A stretch of DNA of 64,000 bases from Nitrospiraceae bacterium UBA2600 (GTDB lineage: Bacteria > Nitrospirota > Thermodesulfovibrionia > Thermodesulfovibrionales > Thermodesulfovibrionaceae). The notes under the pieces are model-generated. The model worked only from the letters and a program-made list of their open reading frames with translations. It was not told the origin of the DNA and did no database searches. This document shows, piece after piece, positions 14,954 to 24,270 of this stretch. The translations under genes and the position numbers were made by a program. The stretch covers positions 32,080 through 96,079 of the forward strand of contig DDKK01000036.1 in NCBI GenBank assembly GCA_002339325.1, read 5' to 3'. The number at the start of each line of letters is the position of its first letter. The stretch's first letter is position 1.

Positions 14954-16538
14954 TCGAGTTCTCCCTTTTTGATTTTTCCTTATAAAGTTTGTACTCTATC
15001 CCATCAACAATAGCCTGCCAAGATGCTTCGATTATATTTTCAGAAACACCAACAGTGCTCCAAACATCTTCATCATCGCCAGATTCTATTAAAACTCTAA
15101 CCTTAGAAGCTGTTCCTTTTCCTGAATTAACAACTCTGACTTTGTAGTCCTTTAATTTAACCTTTTTAAGCTCTGGGTAAAATCTTTCGAGTGCCTTTCT
15201 TAAGGCATTATCTAAAGCATTCACAGGACCATTACCAGTAGCAGCGGTATGTTCTATATTCTTACCAACCCTCACCATTATGGTCGCCTCACTTAAAGGC
15301 GGTTCATCCCACTTTCTTTTTTCATCGATAACTCTAAATCCTATCAAGTCAAAAAATTTTCTCTTTAAACCCAATGTCTTTTTGAATAAAAGTTCAAGTG
15401 ATGCATCAGCTCCTTCGAATTGAAATCCCTCATTTTCTAAGTTTTTCACTGCATCTACGATTGCTTGAACATCAGGAGAATTAGGGTCAAGAGAAATATT
15501 AAACTCCTCTGCTTTTTTCAAAATATTACTTTTACCTGCCAGGTCAGATACCAGAACTCTTTGTCTATTTCCTACCAGTTGAGGCCTGATATGCTCGTAT
15601 GTTTCAGGTCTTTTTCTTATAGCACTTACATGTACTCCTCCTTTATGAGCAAAAGCACTTTCACCGACAAAAGGTTGTCTTTTAAAAGGAGTTAAATTGG
15701 CTATTTCATATACAAATCTTGAAATCTCCGTTAGATTTCTTAATTTTTCATCATCAATACACCGAAAGCCAAGTTTAATCTGTAAATTCGGAATAAGGGA
15801 GCATAAGTTGGCATTTCCACATCTTTCGCCAAAACCATTCATAGTTCCTTGCACATGAACAGCTCCATTTAGTACAGCTACGATACTGTTTGCTACTGCG
15901 CAATCTGAATCATTATGGGCATGAACACCGAGAGGTGCTCGAATTTTTTCTTTTACTTTTATCATTATTTCGGAAATCTCATGAGGCAGAGTGCCTCCAT
16001 TTGTATCACATAAAACAAGACAATCTGCACCAGCCTGCTCAGCTACCTCTAAACATTTTTGGGCATACTCTGGATTGTCTTTGAAACCATCAAAAAAGTG
16101 TTCAGCATCAAAAAATACTTTATTAACGTATTTTTTTAAGTAAACTATGGTGTTATATATGAGCGATAGATTTTCTTCGAGAGAAATCTTCAAAGCTTCT
16201 GTTACATGGAAATCCCAGCTTTTTCCAAATATTGTTATAATTTCGGTTTCAGAGGCAATCAAGGTCTTAATATTTGCATCATTTTCAATTTTTAATTTTG
16301 GTCTGTGGGTGCTACCAAAGGCTACTATCTTAGAATTCTTAAGATTTAGCTTTTTAACTTTTTTGAAAAACTCGGCATCCTTTGGATTTGAACCAGGCCA
16401 TCCTCCTTCAATATAATGAACTCCCAGCTCATCAAGTTTTTCAGTGATTTTTAACTTATCTTCAAGAGAAAAAGAAATATCCTCTGCCTGAGCTCCATCT
16501 CTCAGGGTCGTATCGTATATTTCAATTGTTCTGTTCAT
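14946..16538 (-). CDS. cimA: (R)-citramalate synthase
   Basis: 530 aa of the HMGL-like/LeuA superfamily. IYDTTLRDGAQAEDISFS holds the metal Asp and catalytic Arg, and GVHAHNDSDCAVANS the HxH metal ligands. The C-terminal LeuA-type allosteric domain starts about 390. The length and the sequence IEGGWPGSNPKDAEFF match the TIGR00977-type CimA that condenses pyruvate with acetyl-CoA, the threonine-independent route to isoleucine. It heads an operon with hisI. The promoter TTGCCA/TATATT ends 6 nt before the ATG and no ribosome binding site is visible. Confidence 0.92.
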   Translation of the reverse strand: MNRTIEIYDTTLRDGAQAEDISFSLEDKLKITEKLDELGVHYIEGGWPGSNPKDAEFFKKVKKLNLKNSKIVAFGSTHRPKLKIENDANIKTLIASETEIITIFGKSWDFHVTEALKISLEENLSLIYNTIVYLKKYVNKVFFDAEHFFDGFKDNPEYAQKCLEVAEQAGADCLVLCDTNGGTLPHEISEIMIKVKEKIRAPLGVHAHNDSDCAVANSIVAVLNGAVHVQGTMNGFGERCGNANLCSLIPNLQIKLGFRCIDDEKLRNLTEISRFVYEIANLTPFKRQPFVGESAFAHKGGVHVSAIRKRPETYEHIRPQLVGNRQRVLVSDLAGKSNILKKAEEFNISLDPNSPDVQAIVDAVKNLENEGFQFEGADASLELLFKKTLGLKRKFFDLIGFRVIDEKRKWDEPPLSEATIMVRVGKNIEHTAATGNGPVNALDNALRKALERFYPELKKVKLKDYKVRVVNSGKGTASKVRVLIESGDDEDVWSTVGVSENIIEASWQAIVDGIEYKLYKEKSKRENSNA

Positions 16539-16544
16539 AGCTGT

Positions 16545-16574
16545 AATATATTAAATTTTTGTTATATTTGGCAA
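16545..16574 (-). promoter_or_regulatory. Promoter of the cimA operon (leaderless type)
   Basis: TTGCCA (16574-16569) and TATATT (16550-16545) are 18 bp apart. The -10 ends 6 nt before the cimA ATG (16538) and the ACAGCT between carries no Shine-Dalgarno. Confidence 0.6.
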
Positions 16575-16598
16575 GAAATTATTTTAATTGGTAAAGAG

Positions 16599-16627
16599 AA
16601 AGGAGAGCCCTTTAAAGAGCTCTCCTT
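16599..16627 (-). terminator. Terminator of the fdhAB operon
   Basis: AAGGAGAGC (16600-16608) pairs with GCTCTCCTT (16619-16627) around an A/T-rich loop, 11 bp after the fdhB stop. On the minus strand it is followed by a pyrimidine-rich stretch. Confidence 0.65.
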
Positions 16628-16637
16628 AGAAGTTATC

Positions 16638-17372
16638 TTATTTCTCAGTAGATTTGTGCGCCAGATATCTGACAAAAGTTGATGCTGTTGAGTCACCTCT
16701 TCCTACAAGTGTCCTCAATACAGAACCCCAGAATGCAACAGACTCAGAAATTTTCGGAGACTCTGCAAGTTTATAAATCTTTGGAGAGTCAGTCAAAGCA
16801 AAGATAACTCCAAGACCGCCAAGTTCTGTCTCTCCATAGATTTTATATTTCTTTGCCTTTGCCTCTTTTAGCAATGCATCCCTGTCTCCGTATCTTATAG
16901 CTCCGGTTGGGCAAGTTTTTGCACAGGCAGGTGTTAATCCTGCACGAACTCTGTCAATGCAGAGGTGACACTTGGCAATTTTGCCTTTTCCACCCTGGTC
17001 ATACCTGGGTATATCAAATGGGCAGGCAGACTTGCAGGCATGACAGGCGATGCATTTGTTTTTATCATAATAAACAATGCCCGTGTCTTTGTCCTTTATG
17101 AGCGCGCCAACTGGACATATCTGTACACAGGCAGGCTCACCGCAGTGCATACAGCGCTGACTTACAAATAGCCACTTTACACCTTTCTGGTCAGCATGCT
17201 CAATGAATCTGATTTTATTGAAATTGTTACCATCTAAATCTGGTGGATTTTCGTGGGTTCCGTTGTTTTTTGTCTTGGTTGCAGGAAGCTGATTCCACTC
17301 CTTGCAGGCTACCTGACAGGCTCTGCACCCTACACATATATCTGGTGTTATTAACAATCCCTTACGTGCCAT
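16638..17372 (-). CDS. fdhB: Formate dehydrogenase iron-sulfur (beta) subunit
   Basis: 244 aa with four [4Fe-4S] motifs: CVGCRACQVACKEWN, CMHCGEPACVQICP, CIACHACKSACPFD and CHLCID with CAKTCP. It passes electrons from FdhA to the next carrier. The C-terminal transmembrane helix of E. coli FdnH is absent, and no gamma (cytochrome b) gene follows, so this resembles the soluble periplasmic FdhAB of sulfate reducers, which donates to c-type cytochromes. It has no signal of its own and would be carried out with the Tat-exported FdhA. It lies 10 bp after fdhA. Confidence 0.93.
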   Translation of the reverse strand: MARKGLLITPDICVGCRACQVACKEWNQLPATKTKNNGTHENPPDLDGNNFNKIRFIEHADQKGVKWLFVSQRCMHCGEPACVQICPVGALIKDKDTGIVYYDKNKCIACHACKSACPFDIPRYDQGGKGKIAKCHLCIDRVRAGLTPACAKTCPTGAIRYGDRDALLKEAKAKKYKIYGETELGGLGVIFALTDSPKIYKLAESPKISESVAFWGSVLRTLVGRGDSTASTFVRYLAHKSTEK

Positions 17373-17382
17373 GTTTCACCTC

Positions 17383-20300
17383 CTATGCCTTCTCTATGTT
17401 TACCATGAATGCCTTTGATTCAGGAATCATGGTATTGGGGTCACCAATTGTTGGTGTAAGCAGGTTTGCACTGTCTCCGCCTGAGCCATCCTCTGGGAAT
17501 TTCCATCCGTAATGCCATGGTAATCCTACTATGTGAATAGTCTGCCCAAGAACTTTCATTGGTTGAAGCCTTGGCGTGATAATTGCTATTGCCCACAGTT
17601 TTCCCCTTGCAGAAGACACTATTACCTTATCTCCACTCTTTATTCCTTTTTCCTTTGCAAGCACAGGGTCTATCTCAGCAAAAATCTGGGGCTCAAGCTC
17701 TCTGAGCCAATCAGTATGTCTTGTCATAACTCCTGTCTGCCAGTGTTCTGTTACTCTGTAAGTAGTTCCTACATAAGGATATCTGGTGTCGCAGTAAACA
17801 AATACGTCTGTGTCTGCATCAAAGAGCTTTACTGTTGGATTAATTCTATGCTTCTTGTAAAGAGGATTTTCCTGGAAAGGACACTCAAGGGGCTCATAAT
17901 GCACCGGAAATGGTCCATCGGCCATGCCAGGTCCGAATATAGCACCTACACCAAGCGGCTTCATTATGAATGGCAGTTTTCCACCTTCAAGAGCAAGAGG
18001 CGGCTGAGGTCCATCAGCAATGTCTCCAACCCATTTTTTATTAGCTGCATCCCATTTAATTACAGCTCTCTTTGGATCCCATGGATTACCTTGTGGGTCA
18101 ACGCTGGCACGGTTGTAAATAATTCTTCTATTTACTGGCCATGACCATGCCCAGTTGGGGAAAAGTCCTAATCCTGTTGGGTCTTCTTTGCCCCTTCTTG
18201 CCATCATATTGCCAGCGTCTGTATAGCTACCACAGTATATCCAGTTACCACAGGCTGTTCTTCCATCATCAAGAAGTAATGCAAAGGAAGGAACTTGCTG
18301 TCCCTTCTTGTAAGCCTTCTTGTCATTAGGATGCTCAGGCACATCGGCTGTAAAGTATCCGTTAATCTCTTTGGCAACTTTGTGAACATCAACATGTTTA
18401 ATTTTTCCGTTTTTGTCTTTTTCACCGTAATCCCAAGTTAAGTGCAAGATAGGATCAGGGAATGCTCCTTTTTCTTTCTCATAAAGTTTCTTTACTCTAA
18501 AGTAAAGCTCATTAATTATCTCTGCATCGGGCATGCACTTGCCAGGTGGATTTACAGCTTTATATCTCCACTGGGCTATTCTTCCAGAGTTGGTTACACT
18601 TCCCTCTTTTTCAACAGAAGCTGCACAGGGCAGGAAAAATACTTCTGTTTTTATCTTCTTTGAATCCATGCCAGGGCCTTTCCAGAAGGAAGAAGTTTCA
18701 TTATCCCAGAGATTGACGCATACAAGCCAATCAAGCTTTGCAAGAGCCTGTCTTGTTTTGTTGGAATTAGCACCAGAACATGCAGGATTCTGCCCCCAAG
18801 CAAAGAAGCCTTTTATTTTGCCCTTATACATCTGGTCAAAAATCATAAGCCATGAGCAGTTCTGTGTGTCATCTCTCTTTGGCAGATAGCTATAGCAGTA
18901 GTCATTCTCCTTTGTTGCCTTATCTCCATATATTGCTTTGAGATAACTTACAATATATTTTGGTCTGTTGCTCAACCAGTTGAGGCTCTTAGGTTCTTTT
19001 GTTTTCGGTGTATATTTTTCAATATAAGTTTTAAGGTCAACATCGCTTGCAACAGGAGTTGGATTATATCCGGTCAGAATATGGAAAAGAAGACCCGCAT
19101 CAGTTGAACCTTGAACGTTGGACTCTCCTCTTAGAGCATTAATTCCACCACCTGCCATTCCCATGTTTCCAAGAAGAAGTTGAATAATTGACATGGCTCT
19201 TATGTTCTGGGCACCAACTGTGTGTTGAGTCCATCCCATTGCATAACATTCTGTCATAACCTTGTCTGGTTTACCTGTAGAGGCAAGAATTTTATAGCAC
19301 TCTTCTATTTTGTCTTTTGGAGCTCCTGTTATATTGGAAACAACGTCAAGTGTATATCTTGAATAAATTTTTCTAAGTAATTGAAATACACAGTGTGGGT
19401 CTTGAAGCGTTGGGTCCTTTTTAGGAATTCCATTTTCATCAAGTTGGAACTTCCAAGTAGCCTTGTCATACGCCCTCTTTTTCTCATCGTAGCCTGAAAA
19501 AACTCCATCAAGTTCATCGGGCAGTTTAAAGTTAGGGTCAACAAGGAAAGAGGCATCGGTGTAATTTAATACATAGTCTTTGAAGTAGAGATTGTTATCA
19601 ATGATGTATTTAATCAATCCTCCTAAAAATACAATGTCTGTTCCAGAACGTATCGGGACATAGAGGTCTGCTTTTGCTGCTGTTCTTGTGAAACGAGGGT
19701 CAACTACGACAAGCTTTGCTCCCCTTTGCTCTTTTGCTCTCATAATCCATTTCATAGCAACGGGATGATTTTCAGCGGGATTACCTCCCATTATTAAAAT
19801 TACATCTGCATTTTTGAGGTCTGTGTATTGATTGGTCATTGCTCCTCTACCAAACGACTCTCCCAGAGCCGCTACAGTAGGGGAGTGTCATATACGGGCT
19901 TGATGTTCGATGTAGACCAATCCCCATGAACGGAGTAATTTCTGAAGTATATAACACTCCTCATTGTCAAGAGCTGCTGAACCCACATGAGCAATAGCAT
20001 CAACCCTATTGACTACCTGGCCTTTTTCATTTTTAACAATGAAATTCTTGTCTCTTGTTTGTTTTATGAGCTTTGCAATTTTATCTAATGCTTCATCCCA
20101 CGAAATCTTCTTCCACTGATTTGAACCTGGAGCACGATAAAGAGGTTCTGTAACTCTGTATGGATTATTAGCCATCTGATAAATTGAAGCTCCCTTTGGA
20201 CATAGAGCACCCTCATTAATAGGACCGTCTGGGTCACCCTCGGTGTTGACAACCTTACCATCCTTTACAGACACAATAATACTACAACCTACTGAACAGT

Positions 20301-20445
20301 AAGGACATACAGTAGTTGTCTCCTTAGCACCCTTTGTTCTCAGCTCAGCGGCATAAGCTTTTGTGGGTTCAAGATTAAGTCCCAATGAGCTGAGAAGAAG
20401 AGCACCAGTGGAGATTTTCAAAAAACTTCGCCTTGTAAGCTCCAT
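17383..20445 (-). CDS. fdhA: Formate dehydrogenase catalytic (alpha) subunit, selenoprotein
   Basis: One 1020-residue gene interrupted by an in-frame TGA at 19888-19890 (residue 186). The residues around it, HQARI-U-HSPTVAALG then FGRGAMTN, align with E. coli FdnG QARV-U-HGPTVASL, where U is the Mo/W-bound selenocysteine, so the TGA is decoded as Sec. The N terminus LTRRSFLKIS is a twin-arginine signal; CPYCSVGCSIIV plus CPKG binds a [4Fe-4S] cluster. The molybdopterin domains follow. It oxidises formate in the periplasm. It is preceded by a sigma-54 promoter and a folded leader, and follows the genes of a kinase/sigma-54 activator pair. Confidence 0.95.
19860..19890 (-). other. Sec UGA codon of fdhA with candidate SECIS
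   Basis: TGA at 19890-19888 is in frame at the known Sec position. Just after it CTCCC (19885-19881) can pair with GGGAG (19864-19860), enclosing a 16-nt apical region that includes GCGGCTCT, similar in place to the GGUCU loop of E. coli fdhF. The Sec codon is secure; the exact hairpin is not. Confidence 0.6.
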
Positions 20446-20469
20446 ATTACCTCCTCCTTTAAAATTTTT

Positions 20470-20564
20470 AAATAAAAAAGGGATACCCTAAGGCTTTCCA
20501 CCTCAAGAGTATCCCCCCTCTCCCGATTAAATTTATTAGGGGGCTGTATGGAAAATTTAATCGG
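20470..20564 (-). promoter_or_regulatory. fdhA leader RNA: hairpin, possible pseudoknot and terminator (riboswitch-like)
   Basis: In the fdhA 5' UTR a perfect 12-bp stem, CCGATTAAATTT (20564-20553) with AAATTTAATCGG (20534-20523), closes an 18-nt loop containing CCCCCT. Downstream, GGGATAC (20515-20509) pairs with GTATCCC (20486-20480) and is followed by TTTTTTATTT, a factor-independent terminator. The loop CCCCCT can pair with AGGGGG (20519-20514), which overlaps the foot of the terminator, so the two structures compete. The ATG and a strong AAGGAGGAGG lie after it. A molybdenum/tungsten cofactor riboswitch is one candidate. Confidence 0.6.
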
Positions 20565-20585
20565 TTCATCTAAACTTTATTAGTT

Positions 20586-20600
20586 ACAATTATCGTGCCA
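20586..20600 (-). promoter_or_regulatory. Sigma-54 promoter of fdhAB
   Basis: TGGCACGATAATTGT matches the -24/-12 consensus TGGCAC-N5-TTGC except the last base. Transcription should start near 20575, giving a leader of about 130 nt. The gene of a sigma-54 activator ends 80 bp upstream. Confidence 0.8.
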
Positions 20601-20679
20601 ATAGATTTCCACCTATAATCAATGAGTTATGAAATAAGTGGGTGCAACTTTTTTTGCTAACAAGCGGAAGTGTAAAAAA

Positions 20680-22107
20680 TTATTTCAGGGAGGCTCTATT
20701 GCTTTTCAGTCTCTTATTTAAAGCTTGTCGAGTAATTCCGAGCATAGATGCTGCAATTCCCTGATTACCCTGTGCCCTTCTCATTGCCTCTTTTACCAAT
20801 AAGTCCTCCATTTCTCTTAATGTAGGAAGCTTATCGGGAAATCTCATTTGAATATAGAATTTTACTATCTCACTTTTAAATTCATTATCAAGAGCACTGC
20901 CTATGTCTATTATGTCTTTGAAAATTTCCAATGAAAGGACATTGGAAGAACATCTTGTTACAGCGTCATAAACTAACATTTTCAACTCTCTTATATTGCC
21001 AGGAAAGGTATAATTACTAAGAAGAATTAAGAGTTCTTCAGGGTATTTGGGAGGTTTTTTACCTAAAGAAATAGCAGCTTCTTTTATGAAATGGTCTAAC
21101 AAAACGGGAATATCATCTTTTCTCTCTCTAAGTGGAGGTAGGTGAACATGATGAGCTTTAAGTCTAAAGAAAAGGTCTTTTCTGAATGACCCCTTCTTTA
21201 CCATTTCTTGAATGTTTTGATTCGTCGCAACTATTATTCTTGTATCTGAAATTTTAGGAATGTCTGAACCAATTGGATAATAAATCTTTTCCTGAAGAAC
21301 TCTTAAAAGTTTTAATTGAGATGGTTCAGTAAGGTCACCAATCTCATCAAGAAATAGAGTTCCACCTTTTGCTTTAGCAATTAATCCTTCCCTATTAGAA
21401 ATTGCTCCTGTAAAAGCACCTTTTTTATGTCCAAAAAGAGTATCAGAAAACATGTTATCATCAAGACCTGCCACATTTATTGCCACAAAATCACCCTTCT
21501 TTCCACTGATTTTATGTATTGCTCTTGCCACAAGTTCCTTTCCAGTTCCTGTCTCTCCAGTTATTAATACGGGTTGCTCAGTTTTTGATATAACTTCTAT
21601 GTATTTAAACAATCCCCTCATTTTCTGATTGACAGTAATAATTTCAGAAAAGTATTCTTCATTCTCAAGTTTATCTTCGATTAGTCTATATTTGAGCCCA
21701 ATTATCTCTTCCCTTAACCTATTCATCTCAAGAGTATTTTTAAGAGATGAGAGTAGTTTATTAGGTTCTACAGGTTTTACTAAATAGTCAGAAGCCCCCA
21801 TCTTTATACATTCTACCGCTGTATCTATCTCTTTAATTGCTGTTATTATTATTACCGGTATTTCTGGATACTCGACAGTTAAGAATTTAAGAAGTTCAAA
21901 ACCTGAAAGATAAGGCATTGATAAGTCAAGAAGAATTAGAGAGAATGACCTTTCCTTTAAAACTAATGGCAATTCTCTTGCATCTTCAAAGAGTGTTATA
22001 TCACTTATTCCAGATTGCTTTACTATGAGAGAATAGGTATAGAGAGATTCTTTTTCATCATCAACTATTGCTATGCTGTAGTTAAAATTTTCCTTTTTAA
22101 GACTCAT
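20680..22107 (-). CDS. Sigma-54-dependent response regulator (NtrC family)
   Basis: 475 aa. Receiver domain with phospho-acceptor D61 (LILLDLSMP) and Lys in LVKPV; AAA+ domain with Walker A GETGTGKE near 184-191, an intact GAFTGA loop near 230-235, LFLDEIGDL as Walker B and PPLRERKDDIPVL; then a Fis helix-turn-helix at the C terminus. It should activate sigma-54 promoters when phosphorylated by the kinase encoded just upstream (11-bp overlap). The adjacent fdhA sigma-54 promoter is the obvious target, so the system probably ties formate dehydrogenase to a metabolic signal. The signal itself is unknown. Confidence 0.93.
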   Translation of the reverse strand: MSLKKENFNYSIAIVDDEKESLYTYSLIVKQSGISDITLFEDARELPLVLKERSFSLILLDLSMPYLSGFELLKFLTVEYPEIPVIIITAIKEIDTAVECIKMGASDYLVKPVEPNKLLSSLKNTLEMNRLREEIIGLKYRLIEDKLENEEYFSEIITVNQKMRGLFKYIEVISKTEQPVLITGETGTGKELVARAIHKISGKKGDFVAINVAGLDDNMFSDTLFGHKKGAFTGAISNREGLIAKAKGGTLFLDEIGDLTEPSQLKLLRVLQEKIYYPIGSDIPKISDTRIIVATNQNIQEMVKKGSFRKDLFFRLKAHHVHLPPLRERKDDIPVLLDHFIKEAAISLGKKPPKYPEELLILLSNYTFPGNIRELKMLVYDAVTRCSSNVLSLEIFKDIIDIGSALDNEFKSEIVKFYIQMRFPDKLPTLREMEDLLVKEAMRRAQGNQGIAASMLGITRQALNKRLKSNRASLK

Positions 22108-23245
22108 AGGGTAAGCATATCTTTACTGCTGTGCCTTTATTTTCCTCTGAGTTGATTAATATTTCACCCCCAAATTCTTCTACTATGGACTTTGAAAGAT
22201 AAAGCCCCAGTCCAGAGCCTCCGGTTGAATATTTTGTAGAGAAGAAAGGTTCGAAAATATGAGGCATTATGTTTCGGGGTATTCCAATGCCTTCATCTTT
22301 AATTTCTATAATTACTTTATTCCCCTCAATACCTGTGCAGACTGACACACTTTTATGTCTATCTGGCAAAGACTGAAGGGCATTTGTAAGGAGATTTATT
22401 ATAACCTGTTCCAGTTTTTGTAAGTTACCTTTTACTTCAGGAATAGAATCTAAGAGATGAATATTAAAATTTTCTGTATACAAAAAGATGTGATGATTCA
22501 GTATGCTTATAACTCTCTTTATGACCTCATTTACATTAATCATCGAGAGTTCGGATTTAAGGCCTTCCCTTATATATTTTTTAAAATCATCTATTGTATC
22601 TGAAATCCTGTTTATTCCATCGATAAGAGACATCATAAGCCTCGGAACTACTTTATTAACCTCTGCGGAAGGAATACCACCTAACAGAAATTCGTTATTT
22701 TCACTTTCGTGTTCTCTAATGAGTTTAAAGACATCATTCCAAGTCTGAAAAACTATCTTGAGATTGTTTACCATAAAATTGCAGATGTTATTTATTTCAT
22801 GAGATATACTTGAGGTTACGAGGTCAACGGATTTTAGTTTATCCTGAAGTATCAACTGAGCGTTCTTTTTACGCCTTTCTTCCTTTTGTTTTATTTTTTC
22901 AGTTATTTCTTGGAATGTTAATACTACCAATCTTTGCTCTTCATTTGGTATGGGGTATAGATTGAAAAGCAAAACTCCTTTTGTGTCATCATTTTTTTGA
23001 TAGGTGATTACTCTTTTTTCCTCGATACTGTAGCAATCTTTTATTAGCTTTATAAAGTTTAGATATTCATCTTCCTGAAATAAACAAGATAAATTCCTTG
23101 CTTCCCCGAAAAAATCCTTCGCCTTTTCATTGGCATATATAATTTCATATCTCTCTGGGTCAAATATTATTAACGGTGACAAGTAGGATTCTATAAATTT
23201 TGACAATACCTCTGTTATCGTAGTTTCTGTAAGAAAAATCTTCAT
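22097..23245 (-). CDS. Sensor histidine kinase with PAS domain (NtrB-like, cytosolic)
   Basis: 382 aa with no membrane segment. A PAS domain (about 15-115) is followed by a short coiled coil, a divergent HisKA box with H149 in VTSSISHEINNICNF, an insert, and a HATPase domain with N box (LEQVIINLLTNALQSLP), G1 DEGIGIP and G2 GGSGLGLYLSKSIV. It should phosphorylate the NtrC-type regulator next to it. A soluble PAS kinase senses an internal cue such as redox state or a small metabolite. It overlaps purM by 4 bp, at the end of a long housekeeping series. Confidence 0.9.
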   Translation of the reverse strand: MKIFLTETTITEVLSKFIESYLSPLIIFDPERYEIIYANEKAKDFFGEARNLSCLFQEDEYLNFIKLIKDCYSIEEKRVITYQKNDDTKGVLLFNLYPIPNEEQRLVVLTFQEITEKIKQKEERRKKNAQLILQDKLKSVDLVTSSISHEINNICNFMVNNLKIVFQTWNDVFKLIREHESENNEFLLGGIPSAEVNKVVPRLMMSLIDGINRISDTIDDFKKYIREGLKSELSMINVNEVIKRVISILNHHIFLYTENFNIHLLDSIPEVKGNLQKLEQVIINLLTNALQSLPDRHKSVSVCTGIEGNKVIIEIKDEGIGIPRNIMPHIFEPFFSTKYSTGGSGLGLYLSKSIVEEFGGEILINSEENKGTAVKICLPYES

Positions 23246-24270
23246 TTTATTTCTACTTCTCTTGAGCCTTCTCTGGTTTCACCTATCATATAGCTCTCGT
23301 ATCCCTCTTTGCTTAGGATTTTTATAGCTTCATCAGTATTTTGTTTATCTACTATAAAAATAAATCCTATTCCCATATTGAACACTCTATACATCTCGGA
23401 ATCACTTATCCTCCCTGTTTTCTGAATAAAATCAAATATTGGATTTATATTCCAACTATTTTTGTTTACTACAGCTGAAATGTTAGAAGGAAAAATTCTT
23501 GGAAGATTGCCTGTAATTCCTCCGCCTGTTATATGAGCCATTCCCTTAATATTTAATCTGTCTTTGATTGCATTAAATGCATTAACGTATATTCTTGTTG
23601 GTTTAAGTAATTCGTCTGCAAGTAAACAGCCAAGTTCGGGAATATACTGCTCAAGTTTGAATTTTCCTATCTCAAATAGCACCTTTCTTGCGAGAGAAAA
23701 ACCGTTGCTGTGTAATCCCGAGGAAGCAACTCCTATGATAGCATCACCAACTTTTATATCTGAGCCGTTTATTATTCTCTTCCTTTCAACAATCCCAACG
23801 GCAAAACCTGCCATATCATATTCATTTTCCCTGTAAAAACCTGGTAGTTCAGCGGTCTCACCTCCAATTAGAGCACAACCTGCCTGCCTACAGCCCTCTA
23901 CTATACCTTTTATTACCTCCGATGCTTTCTCTGCTTTCAGCTTACCTGTAGCAAAATAATCAAGAAAAAATAAGGGCTCTGCTCCTACGGTTAAAATATC
24001 ATTGACACACATTGCAACAAGGTCTATACCAACAGTATCATGTTTATCTACCTCAAAGGCTATTTTAAGTTTTGTTCCCACCCCATCGGTGCCACTAACT
24101 AAGATAGGCTCTTTATATTTCGATATATCAAGTTTAAAAAGTCCTGCAAAAAGGCCTATGTCAGTAAGAACCTCCTTACGAAATGTTTTTCTAACCATAG
24201 GAGAAATCATGCTTACAAATCTATCTGCTTCATCAATATCAACGCCGGCTTTTTTATAGGTAATGCTCAT
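23242..24270 (-). CDS. purM: Phosphoribosylformylglycinamidine cyclo-ligase (AIR synthetase)
   Basis: 342 aa. SGTDGVGTKLKIAFEV and the ATP-binding block LIGGETAELPGFY are signatures of PurM, and GMAHITGGGITGNLPRIFP marks the C-terminal domain. It closes the imidazole ring of AIR in purine synthesis. It overlaps nadC and the kinase gene by 4 bp each, so all three are coupled. No other pur gene is nearby. Confidence 0.96.
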   Translation of the reverse strand: MSITYKKAGVDIDEADRFVSMISPMVRKTFRKEVLTDIGLFAGLFKLDISKYKEPILVSGTDGVGTKLKIAFEVDKHDTVGIDLVAMCVNDILTVGAEPLFFLDYFATGKLKAEKASEVIKGIVEGCRQAGCALIGGETAELPGFYRENEYDMAGFAVGIVERKRIINGSDIKVGDAIIGVASSGLHSNGFSLARKVLFEIGKFKLEQYIPELGCLLADELLKPTRIYVNAFNAIKDRLNIKGMAHITGGGITGNLPRIFPSNISAVVNKNSWNINPIFDFIQKTGRISDSEMYRVFNMGIGFIFIVDKQNTDEAIKILSKEGYESYMIGETREGSREVEIK

